Assembly (NCBI GenBank): GCA_002686945.1 | Contig: NYYZ01000002.1 | Location: 74,010-138,009 of the forward strand | Source of the DNA: Planctomycetota bacterium | Lineage (GTDB): Bacteria; Planctomycetota; UBA1135; GCA-002686595 | Length of the DNA stretch: 64,000 nucleotides | Direction: 5' to 3' | Shown: piece after piece, positions 46,424 to 55,243 of the stretch | How the letters are laid out: each line of letters opens with the position of its first letter | Position numbering within the stretch: position 1 is the stretch's first letter | Notes under the pieces: model-generated | What the model was told of the DNA's origin: nothing | What the model saw: only the letters and a program-made list of their open reading frames with translations | The model's database searches: none | Program-made: the position numbers and the translations under genes

Positions 46424-47002
46424 TTGAGTGCCTCTAGCCACCCCAACGAGGACCCCCTACAGGCCCTCGCACAGGGCAGGACGGCACCCTTCGAGGCTTT
46501 TGTCCACACACAGGCACCCCGCCTGGTGGGTTTCTTCCGCTCCCTGGGGGCCCAGCGCCCCGAGGCGGAGGACCTCTGCCAGGAGACCTTCCTCAAGATG
46601 TTCCAGAGCGCACAGAGCTACCGACCCCAGGGCAAGCCCGAGGCCTACGCATTGCGCATCGCGCGCAACGCTTGGATCGACCGCCGTCGCCGGGTGGCGA
46701 TTCGACCCTGGCACGCACCCCATCAGACTCAGGACAAGAGCAGCCCGGATGCCCATGAGCTATTGGTGACAGGGGAGCCTGCGCCCGAACGGGTGGCTTC
46801 AGGACGCGAGGAAATATCGAGTCTTGAGCGGGCAGTAGAGCACCTACCCGCGGGCCAACGAGATGTTTTTGAGTTAGGCGTACTGCAGGAGATGGGCTAC
46901 GCAGAGATAGGCGAGTTGCTTGGTATTCCAGTGGGGACGGTCAAGTCGCGCATGTTCAACGCGGTGCGCCGCCTGCGTGAACTCATGGGGGAATCTGAAT
47001 GA
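46424..47002 (+). CDS. RNA polymerase ECF-type sigma factor
   Basis: A 192-residue sigma-70 family protein with regions 2 and 4 only. Region 2: AEDLCQETFLKMFQ and AYALRIARNAWIDRRRR (about 45-87). Region 4: LPAGQRDVFELGVLQEMG and YAEIGELLGIPVGTVKSRM, a clear helix-turn-helix (about 130-180). TTG start preceded by GAGGGA at 3 nt; no better in-frame start exists. 31 bases after tsaE, and its stop overlaps the next gene by ATGA, the arrangement typical of a sigma factor with its anti-sigma factor. Confidence 0.92.
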   Translation: MSASSHPNEDPLQALAQGRTAPFEAFVHTQAPRLVGFFRSLGAQRPEAEDLCQETFLKMFQSAQSYRPQGKPEAYALRIARNAWIDRRRRVAIRPWHAPHQTQDKSSPDAHELLVTGEPAPERVASGREEISSLERAVEHLPAGQRDVFELGVLQEMGYAEIGELLGIPVGTVKSRMFNAVRRLRELMGESE

Positions 47003-48078
47003 GCGATTCGAAGCAACCGATTCAGTCGGAAGATCTGTTGGCTGCAGCCATGGGGGAGGCCGAGCAGGCTCAGATCTTGGAGCACTGCTCTCCAAAGGAA
47101 CGTCAGGAGTTTGCGGAGTTTGAGGTGTTCCTGAAGCAGATCAGAGAGCAGCGCTATGGTGAGTTCGAGCGGGCCGGGTCGCAGCCGTTTGAGCATGCTT
47201 CGCCCCATCTGGTGAATGCGATCCTCGCCAGAACCACCCGGGAGGATCTGTCCCTGCGAGGGGATCTTCGCCTGCTGGGCCTCTTCGTGCGTCGACGCAT
47301 GGAGGACTCGCCGATTCTGCGTGCCGCTGCAGCGCTCTTGATGTTGCAGCTTCTGTTCGCGCCTGGGGTGCTGGCTTATCTCGCTCTGCGACCGGGGACG
47401 CCGGAGCCTACCCTGTACTTGAGCATTGAAGAGCCAGTCGAGTCCGGTCTGCGCGAGGCATCCGAGGAGCCCCTTGAGGCTTTCTTGCCGGAGCGGCCGC
47501 TGGATGGAGTACTGGGGGAGTTGAGCAGCAATCTCAGACGGGAAGAGGTGCGGGCCCTTGCGCGGGATCTCCCTCCTTACGCAGGTCTGGACAGCATGGA
47601 GCCGAGCGCGTTGGAAGAACCGCAAGGCCTAGAAAATCGGCTGACCGCCCAACGGTTGGATCCCACGGCTCCGGCGGGGCGGCTGCTGAGTCTGGCCGCC
47701 GCTGACCTGGAGGATCCCCTCGTGAGGGCTCTGGCCATCGAAGCCTGTCTGGATGTGCTTTCGCGGGGCAGCCTTGGCCCCGACCCCGAGGCCTTGCTGA
47801 GCCGGTTGCTTGAGGATCTGCCAGATGGGGGAGATCCAGTGGACCAGCGTCTACTGGGAACGGCCCTGGCCCGCGTGGATGCGCATGGCCTGCTTGCTGG
47901 GCCCGGGCAGTCGCTCTTGGCCGAGCTTCGCCGGCGGGCACCCCGTGATCCGATCCTGGCAGCGGGCCCCCGCAAGGGAGGACCCTTGAGTCCCGCATGG
48001 AAGCGGGCCCTGGCAGCAGGGCTCGATCGCCGTGGGATTGTGACAGGCCTTGCCTCTTCCCTTTGCGCTCAGGACTGA
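46999..48078 (+). CDS. Putative anti-sigma factor, single-pass membrane protein
   Basis: A 359-residue protein with a predicted cytoplasmic N-terminal domain (1-102), one transmembrane helix (about 105-127, AAAALLMLQLLFAPGVLAYL) and a large exported domain. The exported part is helical and Leu/Glu-rich (for example ALEEPQGLENRLTAQRLD and AAADLEDPLVRALAIEA), resembling HEAT-type repeats. The HxxxCxxC motif of zinc anti-sigma factors is absent. The call rests on its position, ATGA-coupled to the sigma gene, and on topology. Confidence 0.6.
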   Translation: MSDSKQPIQSEDLLAAAMGEAEQAQILEHCSPKERQEFAEFEVFLKQIREQRYGEFERAGSQPFEHASPHLVNAILARTTREDLSLRGDLRLLGLFVRRRMEDSPILRAAAALLMLQLLFAPGVLAYLALRPGTPEPTLYLSIEEPVESGLREASEEPLEAFLPERPLDGVLGELSSNLRREEVRALARDLPPYAGLDSMEPSALEEPQGLENRLTAQRLDPTAPAGRLLSLAAADLEDPLVRALAIEACLDVLSRGSLGPDPEALLSRLLEDLPDGGDPVDQRLLGTALARVDAHGLLAGPGQSLLAELRRRAPRDPILAAGPRKGGPLSPAWKRALAAGLDRRGIVTGLASSLCAQD

Positions 48079-48210
48079 GTCGGGCAGGGGAGGAGTCCGC
48101 AAGGAGCAGGATGTTCGTGGCATGGAGCGCTTGTGCTCGCCCGGTGTGCGTTCTTGCCCGGTAAAAATAGGCACTTCAGGTCGTATCTCGACCACGTCCA
48201 GTACCTAAAG

Positions 48211-48249
48211 ATGGGCGCAGTGCCCCGTGGGGCGCTAATCTGCGCCCAT
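48211..48249 (+). promoter_or_regulatory. Palindrome enclosing the start codon of the TolC-family gene
   Basis: ATGGGCGCAG (48211-48220) is repeated as its exact reverse complement at 48240-48249, which includes the first two bases of the ATG at 48248. Inside is a second, 5-bp stem (GCCCC at 48222-48226, GGGGC at 48229-48233). As RNA this would hide the start codon; as DNA it spans the -10 candidate CTAATCT and could be an operator. No T-run follows, so it is not a terminator. Confidence 0.5.
48235..48241 (+). promoter_or_regulatory. Possible -10 element of the TolC-family gene (CTAATCT)
   Basis: CTAATCT lies 6 nt before the ATG at 48248, within the palindrome 48211-48249. If used, the mRNA is leaderless and the palindrome acts on DNA. 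Weak match on its own; its position is what matches the other CTAnnnT sites. Confidence 0.25.
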
Positions 48250-49780
48250 GCAAGTGATTCTCTGCAGCACCCTGATAGTCGGGACCCTCATTCCCGCTCA
48301 AGATCCAGAACCTGGGGCTCCCCATCAGCTGGCGGAGCTCTTGCTTGCAGGGCCGCGCAGTAAGGGGGCGCATTCCATGGACCTGACATTGGATGCGGCA
48401 GTTGATCTTGCCTTGCGGACCAACCTTGGTTTGCGCAAGGCAGTGCTCGAGGAACAAGCCGCTCGGCATGACCATCTTGGATCCTGGGGAGCCTTTGCAT
48501 GGGACCTGACTGGTTGGGCCTCTTATGGGGAAAACAAGGCCCCAGGCAGCAACTCCTTCGAAGCTTCCGTGATTGACTCCACTACTGCCATTGCCAACAT
48601 GAGTCTGCTGCGGCCACTCGCCAGCGGAGGCAGTTTCAGTCTGAATTTCAACACCATGAATCAGACCACCAACAGCGCCTTTGCGGTGGGCTCTGATTTC
48701 AATCGGAGCAACTTGGGGGTTACCTTCGTGCAGCCCCTGCGGCGTGGTGCCTGGGAGGAGTACGCCACTGCAACCCAGCGTGAACGACGCTTGGATTGGG
48801 TCACAGCGGGTGAGACCCGCCGGGGGGAACGCCATGCCCTGATCGAGAGCGTGCACAACGCCTATTGGGATCTTGTTGCGGCCCGGGAACAGTGGCAGGT
48901 GGCAGCCAGTTCCTTGCGGCTTGGACTTGAATTGCTGGCCAAGCGCAATCGGGAGTGGCAGGCGGGGGTGGGTACCGAGGTGGAGGTGCTGCAAGCCGAG
49001 GCTGAGACCGCCACCCGGGTCGAAGCCCTCCTATTGGCAGAGAACGACCTGGAAAGCAGGGCGGACGAACTCAAGCTGATCCTGCTGGACGAAGGAGAAC
49101 ATGTTCTATGGGACCGCAATCTGCTGCCTACAACGGGTCTGCCACAGACAGTCTCCGCCGAGGGAGTTGGTGATTGGGCCGATGCCTTTGTGACGGCCCT
49201 CGATCAGCGTAGCGACCTGCGTCTTCAGCGCATGGCCGTTGAGCGCGTAGGCGTTACTCTGGTGCGCGCACGTTCTGAGCAGCTCTCAGGAGTCGATCTG
49301 GAGCTGCAGGCCAACAGTGATGGTCAGTCTGAGTCTGCTTCAGACGCAGTGGAGGACACTCTTGGTTGGGACTTCCCCGGCTGGTCGGCGAAATTGACCT
49401 GGAACATGCCAATCGGCAATGTCTCTGCCACGCGTGCAGCATTGGCCGCAGAGACTCGCCTCAAAATTGCTCATCTAGAGTACGACCGACTGGAGATGGC
49501 GGCCCTGGCCGAGGTGCGCGGGGCTGTGCGGGACTTGCTCTATCGTACAGAGGCTGTGCGGGCTGCGGTCAGCAGCTTAGCACTGGCAGAGCGGCAGTTC
49601 GAAGCCGAGCAGTTGCGGTATGATGAGGGGCTCTCCACCAACTACCAGGTACTGGAGTTCCAGAGGGACTTTGTCCAGGCTAGGCGCAATGAGCGCCAGG
49701 CGCGGGTGGAGTATGTCAAGGCCAGGACGCGACTGCTGGCGGCCCAGGGGGTCCTGGACGGCTGGACAGACAAACAATGA
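48248..49780 (+). CDS. TolC-family outer-membrane efflux protein
   Basis: A 510-residue exported protein with a short signal sequence (MQVILCSTLIVGTLIPAQ). It has the internal duplication of the TolC/OEP family: LDAAVDLALRTNLGLRKAVLEEQAA in the first half and DAFVTALDQRSDLRLQRMAVE in the second, each followed by long amphipathic helices. AYWDLVAAREQW and GVGTEVEVLQAEAET are typical, as is EGLSTNYQVLEFQRDF near the end. Such trimers form the outer-membrane exit duct of type I secretion and efflux systems. No inner-membrane pump or adaptor is in the window. Its stop overlaps the next gene by ATGA. Confidence 0.88.
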   Translation: MQVILCSTLIVGTLIPAQDPEPGAPHQLAELLLAGPRSKGAHSMDLTLDAAVDLALRTNLGLRKAVLEEQAARHDHLGSWGAFAWDLTGWASYGENKAPGSNSFEASVIDSTTAIANMSLLRPLASGGSFSLNFNTMNQTTNSAFAVGSDFNRSNLGVTFVQPLRRGAWEEYATATQRERRLDWVTAGETRRGERHALIESVHNAYWDLVAAREQWQVAASSLRLGLELLAKRNREWQAGVGTEVEVLQAEAETATRVEALLLAENDLESRADELKLILLDEGEHVLWDRNLLPTTGLPQTVSAEGVGDWADAFVTALDQRSDLRLQRMAVERVGVTLVRARSEQLSGVDLELQANSDGQSESASDAVEDTLGWDFPGWSAKLTWNMPIGNVSATRAALAAETRLKIAHLEYDRLEMAALAEVRGAVRDLLYRTEAVRAAVSSLALAERQFEAEQLRYDEGLSTNYQVLEFQRDFVQARRNERQARVEYVKARTRLLAAQGVLDGWTDKQ

Positions 49781-51483
49781 GTGACTTCATCAAGCAAAGC
49801 CAGGGCACCCGTTGGCCCGTAGTGATTTTGTTCGCCGTCCTGAGCCTGGTGCTCTGGCGGGGATGGCGTGACCCCGCCGAGGTTCTAGTGCCGTTGGCCG
49901 ATCAGCTGGAATCTGACTTGCGTATTCGGCGCCTGACCGATGACTGCTACATCGGCCTTCCTTTCCAGGGTGACACGTCCAACATGATCCCTGTCCTGGT
50001 TTCCAAACTGGAAATGGGGCTCAGGGAGCCCTTGCAAGCAGCCACCAGGGAGCTTGCGGCCATCGGCGCTCCTGCCGTGCCTGAACTGCGCCGCCTGTTC
50101 GATCAATGCTCATCCGATCCCTATCTGCAGGGGGTGCTCAAGAATGTGGTTGAAGTCTGTGCCCTGATGGAAGATCCAGCTGGCCTGCCTATCTTGCGCA
50201 GTGGACTTGACCACGCGGCGGAACCTCTGCGCATGGCTGCAGCTGATGGCATGACCCGCCACGGTCTGGCCGAGGACTACGAGTACGTCTTGCGCTGGGT
50301 CAATGCCAGCAAGAACACCTCCACCAAGGTGACCTACTGCAAGGCTTTGCGTGCCATGGATCCCGGCCGTTTTCTAGGGGATTTCCTGGGTTGGTTGGAG
50401 ATGGGCCAGCACGCGGACCTGTATGGCTATCTGTCCGTATATGCGACCACTGTCATCGATCCAGAAAGGGCCAAGGCCTTTGCCCGAGCCGGCGATTTTC
50501 ATGATGTGGATTCAGCCTCGCGCATCTATTTGATCGCCCCAGCCGCAGCCTTGGGGAATTCAGTCCTGTTGGAGGAACTGCTGGCAAGCGCGCAGGGGGA
50601 GCATGCTTCGCGCGCCGCCCTGGCGCTCGATGCCCTTGGCAAGGTTGGAGTGTTTGCACCAGCGGAGGAGGCTCTATTGCACGACCAGCGCATGGAGGTG
50701 CGCCTGTCTGCGGTGGGTGTGCTACGAACCATCGAAGATCTGTCTGAGCGCAAACGCCTCCTGCGCCTGGGGTTGGCCGATCAGGTTGTCGAGGTTCGCG
50801 ACCTCTGTCTGGAAGAACTCCTCATGCTTGGTGACCCCGAAGCGCGCCAGCGGACTTTGCAGCTCTTGCGAGGCACGGATGGCGAAAGGGGGCAAGGAAT
50901 CAAGCGCCTGCGCAGAGCCTGGACAGCCAATCCTGAGGCGCTAGACGAGGCCTTGGCTCTGCTCACCGATGAGTTGGCTGCTAATCCCCAGCGAGCACGC
51001 CATCTGTCATTACTGCAGGCAGTGGCCATGATTCCGTCCCGGGCTGCCGTGGATGTACTTTGGGAACAAGAGCTGGCTTTGACAGGCAGAGTCAAAGGGC
51101 TCGGACCCTTTCGTTACCTGTGCGGCCAGATCTGGAATACGGGCCCCATCGGTCAGGCCTTTTTGCGAACAAGGCTCGCCCAGGAATCCGACCCCTTCAG
51201 GCGGCTCGACCTGATCCAGTGGATCTGGCAGGACCGCACTGACGAAAGCCGCGAGGTGCTGCTTGAGGCCTTACTCAACCAGCCCGCAGGAGCTGATCCT
51301 GTGGCCCGGCCTTACGAGGTGCTTTATCTGGCTGACCGGTTGGCGGTTATGGGCCCAGCCAGTCGCATGGCTCCGCGAATCGAGTGGGCTTACAAGGAAT
51401 CCACTCATGTTGTCGTGCGACCAGCCCTACAATGCCTGCTGTGGCAGTGGTATGGTGACACGCGTTTCATGCGTGAACAATAG
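49777..51483 (+). CDS. Membrane-anchored HEAT-repeat protein
   Basis: A 568-residue protein with an N-terminal membrane anchor (WPVVILFAVLSLVLW, about 14-28) and a long exported alpha-solenoid of HEAT-like repeats, for example LREPLQAATRELAAIGAPAV, EPLRMAAADGMTRHG and RMEVRLSAVGVLRTIED. Such solenoids are protein-protein scaffolds; no catalytic motif is seen. It is coupled by ATGA to the TolC-family gene and followed 23 bases later by the FG-GAP protein, so the three may act together at the envelope. Specific function unknown. Confidence 0.8.
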   Translation: MSDFIKQSQGTRWPVVILFAVLSLVLWRGWRDPAEVLVPLADQLESDLRIRRLTDDCYIGLPFQGDTSNMIPVLVSKLEMGLREPLQAATRELAAIGAPAVPELRRLFDQCSSDPYLQGVLKNVVEVCALMEDPAGLPILRSGLDHAAEPLRMAAADGMTRHGLAEDYEYVLRWVNASKNTSTKVTYCKALRAMDPGRFLGDFLGWLEMGQHADLYGYLSVYATTVIDPERAKAFARAGDFHDVDSASRIYLIAPAAALGNSVLLEELLASAQGEHASRAALALDALGKVGVFAPAEEALLHDQRMEVRLSAVGVLRTIEDLSERKRLLRLGLADQVVEVRDLCLEELLMLGDPEARQRTLQLLRGTDGERGQGIKRLRRAWTANPEALDEALALLTDELAANPQRARHLSLLQAVAMIPSRAAVDVLWEQELALTGRVKGLGPFRYLCGQIWNTGPIGQAFLRTRLAQESDPFRRLDLIQWIWQDRTDESREVLLEALLNQPAGADPVARPYEVLYLADRLAVMGPASRMAPRIEWAYKESTHVVVRPALQCLLWQWYGDTRFMREQ

Positions 51484-51506
51484 GCCGGTTTGCCACCGGC
51501 GATTTC

Positions 51507-54500
51507 ATGGATCAGCGACTTATCCTTCCCCTTCTGTTGGCCAGTTGGATGGGCTGCAGCGACAGTTCACCCAATCCCCAGCCAGGTACTCCTGCCGCAG
51601 GCGACGGTGCCAACTCGCAGCGTCCAGTAGCGCCCGCGAGACTGTTTCCCGACAGTCTGGCCAGCTCGAAGGCTGGCTGGGACGATCTTCGTGGACGCCT
51701 TGACCCGGGGCCGCGTGGGGATGCATGGCAATCCGAGTCTGTGGCCGAGCGCAGTGAGCAGGCGCTGCAGTATCTGTTGCGGGTATTGCTGGCAGACCGG
51801 GCAGAGAGTCTCAAGGGGCTTGTGGGGGCCAAGTTCACCGGGGCCTGCGCCCTGGTGCCCACGGATTGGGCGGCGATTGGCCCCCTGGGTGATCTCTCTG
51901 TGCGCGAGGGAATCGGCAGCGGTTCATTTGGCGCACAAGAAGTCGTGGGCCTCTTCCGCAGCCTGATTCAGCCATGGCAGGGAAACCGGGCGCGCCTGAT
52001 GGTGCAGTGCACGGCAGCCGAGGATCTGGGCGCTGCGATCTGGCGTACTACCCTGGGCGTGAGAATCGGCGGTGAAACCGCCACAGGTGAAATGCTCCAG
52101 CGTCAGGCAACTATGGTCATCCAATGGCGCGTTGCCAAACGCTTCCTCCTTCTTGGCATTGAGTCCTGCCGTCTGGAAGAGACTCGCCTCAAGACGCCGA
52201 TTTATCAGGAGATAACTCGCGCCACGCTGGCTGGCAGTTCACTAGGTGGACCTGAGAATCTGTTCGGCGCGGTGGAGCACACCCGCCGTATGGATGTGCA
52301 GGTGGCTGCTTCGGCGGTCGCTCTTGGTATGCATGGCATCGGTGTTGGCGACCTCGATGGGGATGGACTCGAAGACCTCTATGTGGCCCGCCACTCTGGG
52401 GTTCCCAATCACTACCTACTGGCTCAGGCGGGTGGCGGATTTCGAGATGCTCCCCCGGGGCACGGAGCTGATCTTCTGGAAGATACCGCTGGTGTCTTGA
52501 TCTGTGATCTGGACGGGGATGGGGCGCGGGATCTTGCCTTGTCGGTTTTCGATGAAGTGGTTGTGCTCTGGAATGACGGTCAGGGACGTTTTCCCACCTA
52601 CACGGCTCTCGAATGCGAAGGCGGCGCCCAGGTCTATTCCATCGTTGCTGGGGATGCGGATGGAGATGGGGACCTGGATCTCTACGACACGCGCTATCAC
52701 CGTGGAGACCATCAGGCCAGTCCACCTCTGCCCTACCACGATGCTCGCAACGGAGCTGAGAACCACTTCTGGCGCAACGATGGCCAGCGCGGCTTTCAGG
52801 ATCAGACTGCCCAGGCGGGGTTCTCCGACGGCAATGACCGCTACAGTTTGGCCGCTCTCTGGCATGACCTGGACGGAGATGGAGACCTGGACTTGTATGT
52901 GACCAACGACTTCGGTCGCAACAACCTTTACCGCAACGATGGTGGGACCTTCCGCGATGTTGCCGCCCAGGCTGGAGGCCTCGACATGGCCGCAGGGATG
53001 GGGGTGTCTGTTGCTGATGTGAATCGTGACGGGTTCAGCGACCTGTACATTTCCAACATGTGGTCCGCGGCAGGGTCCCGAGTCACGCGCCAGGCGCGAT
53101 TCATGCAACGGCATCCCGAAGAGGTGCGGCGTATGTACAGCCATCATGCGGCGGGCAACACGCTGCTGCTAGGAGATGGTCAAGGCAAGTTCCGTGACGC
53201 CTCATTGGCCATGGGCCTTTCCCCGGGTGGCTGGTCCTGGGGTTCGATTCTGATGGACTTCGACAACGATGGTTGGAGCGATGCCTTTGTGCCCAATGGG
53301 TTCACCACCATGAGCAGCGACAAGGAAGCCGCCAGCTATTTTTGGCGCGTGGTAGTGGAGTCCTCTCCGGATAAGCCCCCGCTCACTTCGGAGTATCAAC
53401 GGAACTGGCAGTTCTTGACTCACCTTGGTCAAGTGGAGGCCTGGTCATTGGCGGGCAACGAACCAAACTATGCCTACTGGAATGCCCGAGGCCGTTTCGT
53501 GGATGTGAGCGTGGCTCTGGGGCTCGATCATGTGGAAGACGGTCGCTCGGCACTGGCAGTGGATCTGGACGGAGATGGTCGGCTTGATCTGGTGACCAAG
53601 AACCGTACTGCGCCACTGGTGCGCGTGTTGCGCAACACCCACCCCTCAGCGGGGAACTTTGTCAGCATCGAATTGGTGGGGCAGGCTCCAAATACAGAGG
53701 GCATCGGGGCCCAGGTCACCGTGCGAGCATCAGGGCACGCCAATGTTCGCACGGTGCACGCAGGGGAGGGCTATTTGGCTTCTGCCAGCAAGCGCCTGCA
53801 CTTTGGCCTGGGCACGGCCGGGGAGATTCAGGAGGTGCAGGTCCGCTGGCCGGACGGTCAGGTCAAGGCGTACGGAGCCTTGCCCACGGGACAACTGCTG
53901 CGGCTTCACCAGGACGGACGGGTCTTGGAATCCAAGCCAAAGGCCCCCAAGGCGGTGACAAGGAGCAAAGTGATTCCAGAGGGTCTGCGCCCAGTCCGGT
54001 CCCGCGTACCCTTGTTGGTAACCATCCCATGGAGCGGTTGGAAGCTACCCCGTTTTGATGGCACTTCCGTTGCCACCGGCTCCACGGCGGGTCCCATGGC
54101 GTTGGTGGCCTGGGCTGGCTGGGACGATCCATCGCGTCAATTGCTGCGTGAATTAGGGGCGCAGGGAGAGCGCCTCGCCGCCGGCAACATTCATCTGCAC
54201 CCGCTTTCTCTCGACGAACCACAAGCCTTGGGCTGGATTCAGGCGGATATCAAGAAGGCTGGGTTGGCGGAGACAGGCGGCCGTGCAGACACGCGCACTC
54301 GAGGCCTCCTGGATGTGCTGGTGGGTCTTTCCATTGGGCCCTACGAGTCCATTGAGCTTCCCATTGTTGTTCTATTTGACGCAACCGGACGGTTGGCGGT
54401 GCTGCACCTGGGTCCCGATGTTTCTGCCGCAGCGGTGCTGCGGGATCTTGAGGCAATGGGTTCCGAGACTTTGGGCCGTTACCCCACTCGGTTGAGTGGT

Positions 54501-54644
54501 GGCCAATGGCTGCGCATTCATCCCGAGCGCCCCTTGGAAGCGATCGCTGGGTATCTTACGCGCAATGGCGAAGAGCATCTGGCCAACAGCGTGGCCTCGG
54601 ATCTTGATGACGCCCAAGCCACTGGCCCTCAGGACAAGGACTAG
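51507..54644 (+). CDS. CRTAC1-type FG-GAP/ASPIC-UnbV protein fused to a cysteine-less thioredoxin-like domain
   Basis: A 1045-residue exported protein with a hydrophobic N-terminus ending in a Cys (LLLASWMGC), possibly a lipoprotein although the lipobox is atypical. Residues ~270-690 carry at least seven calcium-type FG-GAP/VCBS repeats (GDLDGDGLEDLYV, CDLDGDGARDLAL, GDADGDGDLDLYD, HDLDGDGDLDLYVTN, ADVNRDGFSDLYI, DFDNDGWSDAFV, VDLDGDGRLDLVT). An ASPIC/UnbV domain follows (about 705-790: RTVHAGEGYLAS, LHFGLG, VQVRWPDG). Residues ~860-1035 look like a thioredoxin fold, but the CxxC site reads D873-D-P-S876 after WAGW, so it cannot be a disulfide oxidoreductase. A binding or scaffold role is likely. 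It converges on the next gene. Confidence 0.86.
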   Translation: MDQRLILPLLLASWMGCSDSSPNPQPGTPAAGDGANSQRPVAPARLFPDSLASSKAGWDDLRGRLDPGPRGDAWQSESVAERSEQALQYLLRVLLADRAESLKGLVGAKFTGACALVPTDWAAIGPLGDLSVREGIGSGSFGAQEVVGLFRSLIQPWQGNRARLMVQCTAAEDLGAAIWRTTLGVRIGGETATGEMLQRQATMVIQWRVAKRFLLLGIESCRLEETRLKTPIYQEITRATLAGSSLGGPENLFGAVEHTRRMDVQVAASAVALGMHGIGVGDLDGDGLEDLYVARHSGVPNHYLLAQAGGGFRDAPPGHGADLLEDTAGVLICDLDGDGARDLALSVFDEVVVLWNDGQGRFPTYTALECEGGAQVYSIVAGDADGDGDLDLYDTRYHRGDHQASPPLPYHDARNGAENHFWRNDGQRGFQDQTAQAGFSDGNDRYSLAALWHDLDGDGDLDLYVTNDFGRNNLYRNDGGTFRDVAAQAGGLDMAAGMGVSVADVNRDGFSDLYISNMWSAAGSRVTRQARFMQRHPEEVRRMYSHHAAGNTLLLGDGQGKFRDASLAMGLSPGGWSWGSILMDFDNDGWSDAFVPNGFTTMSSDKEAASYFWRVVVESSPDKPPLTSEYQRNWQFLTHLGQVEAWSLAGNEPNYAYWNARGRFVDVSVALGLDHVEDGRSALAVDLDGDGRLDLVTKNRTAPLVRVLRNTHPSAGNFVSIELVGQAPNTEGIGAQVTVRASGHANVRTVHAGEGYLASASKRLHFGLGTAGEIQEVQVRWPDGQVKAYGALPTGQLLRLHQDGRVLESKPKAPKAVTRSKVIPEGLRPVRSRVPLLVTIPWSGWKLPRFDGTSVATGSTAGPMALVAWAGWDDPSRQLLRELGAQGERLAAGNIHLHPLSLDEPQALGWIQADIKKAGLAETGGRADTRTRGLLDVLVGLSIGPYESIELPIVVLFDATGRLAVLHLGPDVSAAAVLRDLEAMGSETLGRYPTRLSGGQWLRIHPERPLEAIAGYLTRNGEEHLANSVASDLDDAQATGPQDKD

Positions 54645-54650
54645 GGGCGA

Positions 54651-55175
54651 TCAGAGCGCCTTTCGCCAAGTCGGCAACTCGAGATCAAGGGGCCGTGGCA
54701 TTTGTGCTTCGCCGGTCCAGCGGTGGTCCTTGTTGGGGTGTACAAGCAGGCCCGAGTCCGGGGTCCAGGCGTAGGTTGATTCTCCTGTGCGCCCGCTCTG
54801 CAGGGGCCAGGCGAAGAGGATCCCGCCTTCCCCTCGAGCCAACAGATATCCATGGTGCTCCACCAGGTATCCCGCACCCAGGGGCCGTGCATTGCTGAAT
54901 CGATGGCGCAAGGGTGGAGTGGAGCGCATCAGGGTCCCAAGTGTGTGGGCAGGGGGAGCGGTGCTCAGCAGAGGCCCCAGAACCTGGGCAGCCTGGGCCG
55001 CATCCGCCTGATTGCCAGCCGCGGCCCAATGGGCGAGGCGTGGCATGGAAACCAGGATCACCACCAGGCCGACTGCCGCCAGGAGGAGGGCTGTGGGAGG
55101 GCTGTGGGCCAGAGTCGTGCGAGGCGAGGCACTCGAGGCCGGGGCTTCGAAGGGGATCGTTGCTTGGGAGATCAT
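54651..55175 (-). CDS. Small membrane-anchored protein, possibly pseudopilin-like
   Basis: About 174 residues from ATG 55175; an in-frame extension upstream to 55304 would overlap the divergent cca gene. One transmembrane helix lies at about 29-45 (ALLLAAVGLVVILVSM), followed by GNQADAAQAAQVLGPLL and a C-terminal part with GYLLARGEGGILFAWPLQSG and GRTGESTYAWTPDSGLLVH. The latter loosely resembles planctomycete type II pseudopilin-like proteins, in which a product ends with an Asn/His-x-(D/H)-x-(Y/W)-(S/T)-G turn (here HRWTG). No prepilin peptidase site (G|FxxxE) is visible, so the resemblance is weak. Otherwise unknown. Confidence 0.55.
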   Translation of the reverse strand: MISQATIPFEAPASSASPRTTLAHSPPTALLLAAVGLVVILVSMPRLAHWAAAGNQADAAQAAQVLGPLLSTAPPAHTLGTLMRSTPPLRHRFSNARPLGAGYLVEHHGYLLARGEGGILFAWPLQSGRTGESTYAWTPDSGLLVHPNKDHRWTGEAQMPRPLDLELPTWRKAL

Positions 55176-55236
55176 CTTGGTGTGTGCCGTGCACCCAAAG
55201 AGGCGACACGAATGGTGAACAGTAGCGGGCTGGGGG

Positions 55237-55243
55237 CTAGGCT
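55237..55243 (+). promoter_or_regulatory. Possible -10 element of cca (CTAGGCT)
   Basis: CTAGGCT lies 6 nt before the ATG at 55250. The 8-mer GCTAGGCT is identical to that before galE. It would give a leaderless mRNA. Confidence 0.32.
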
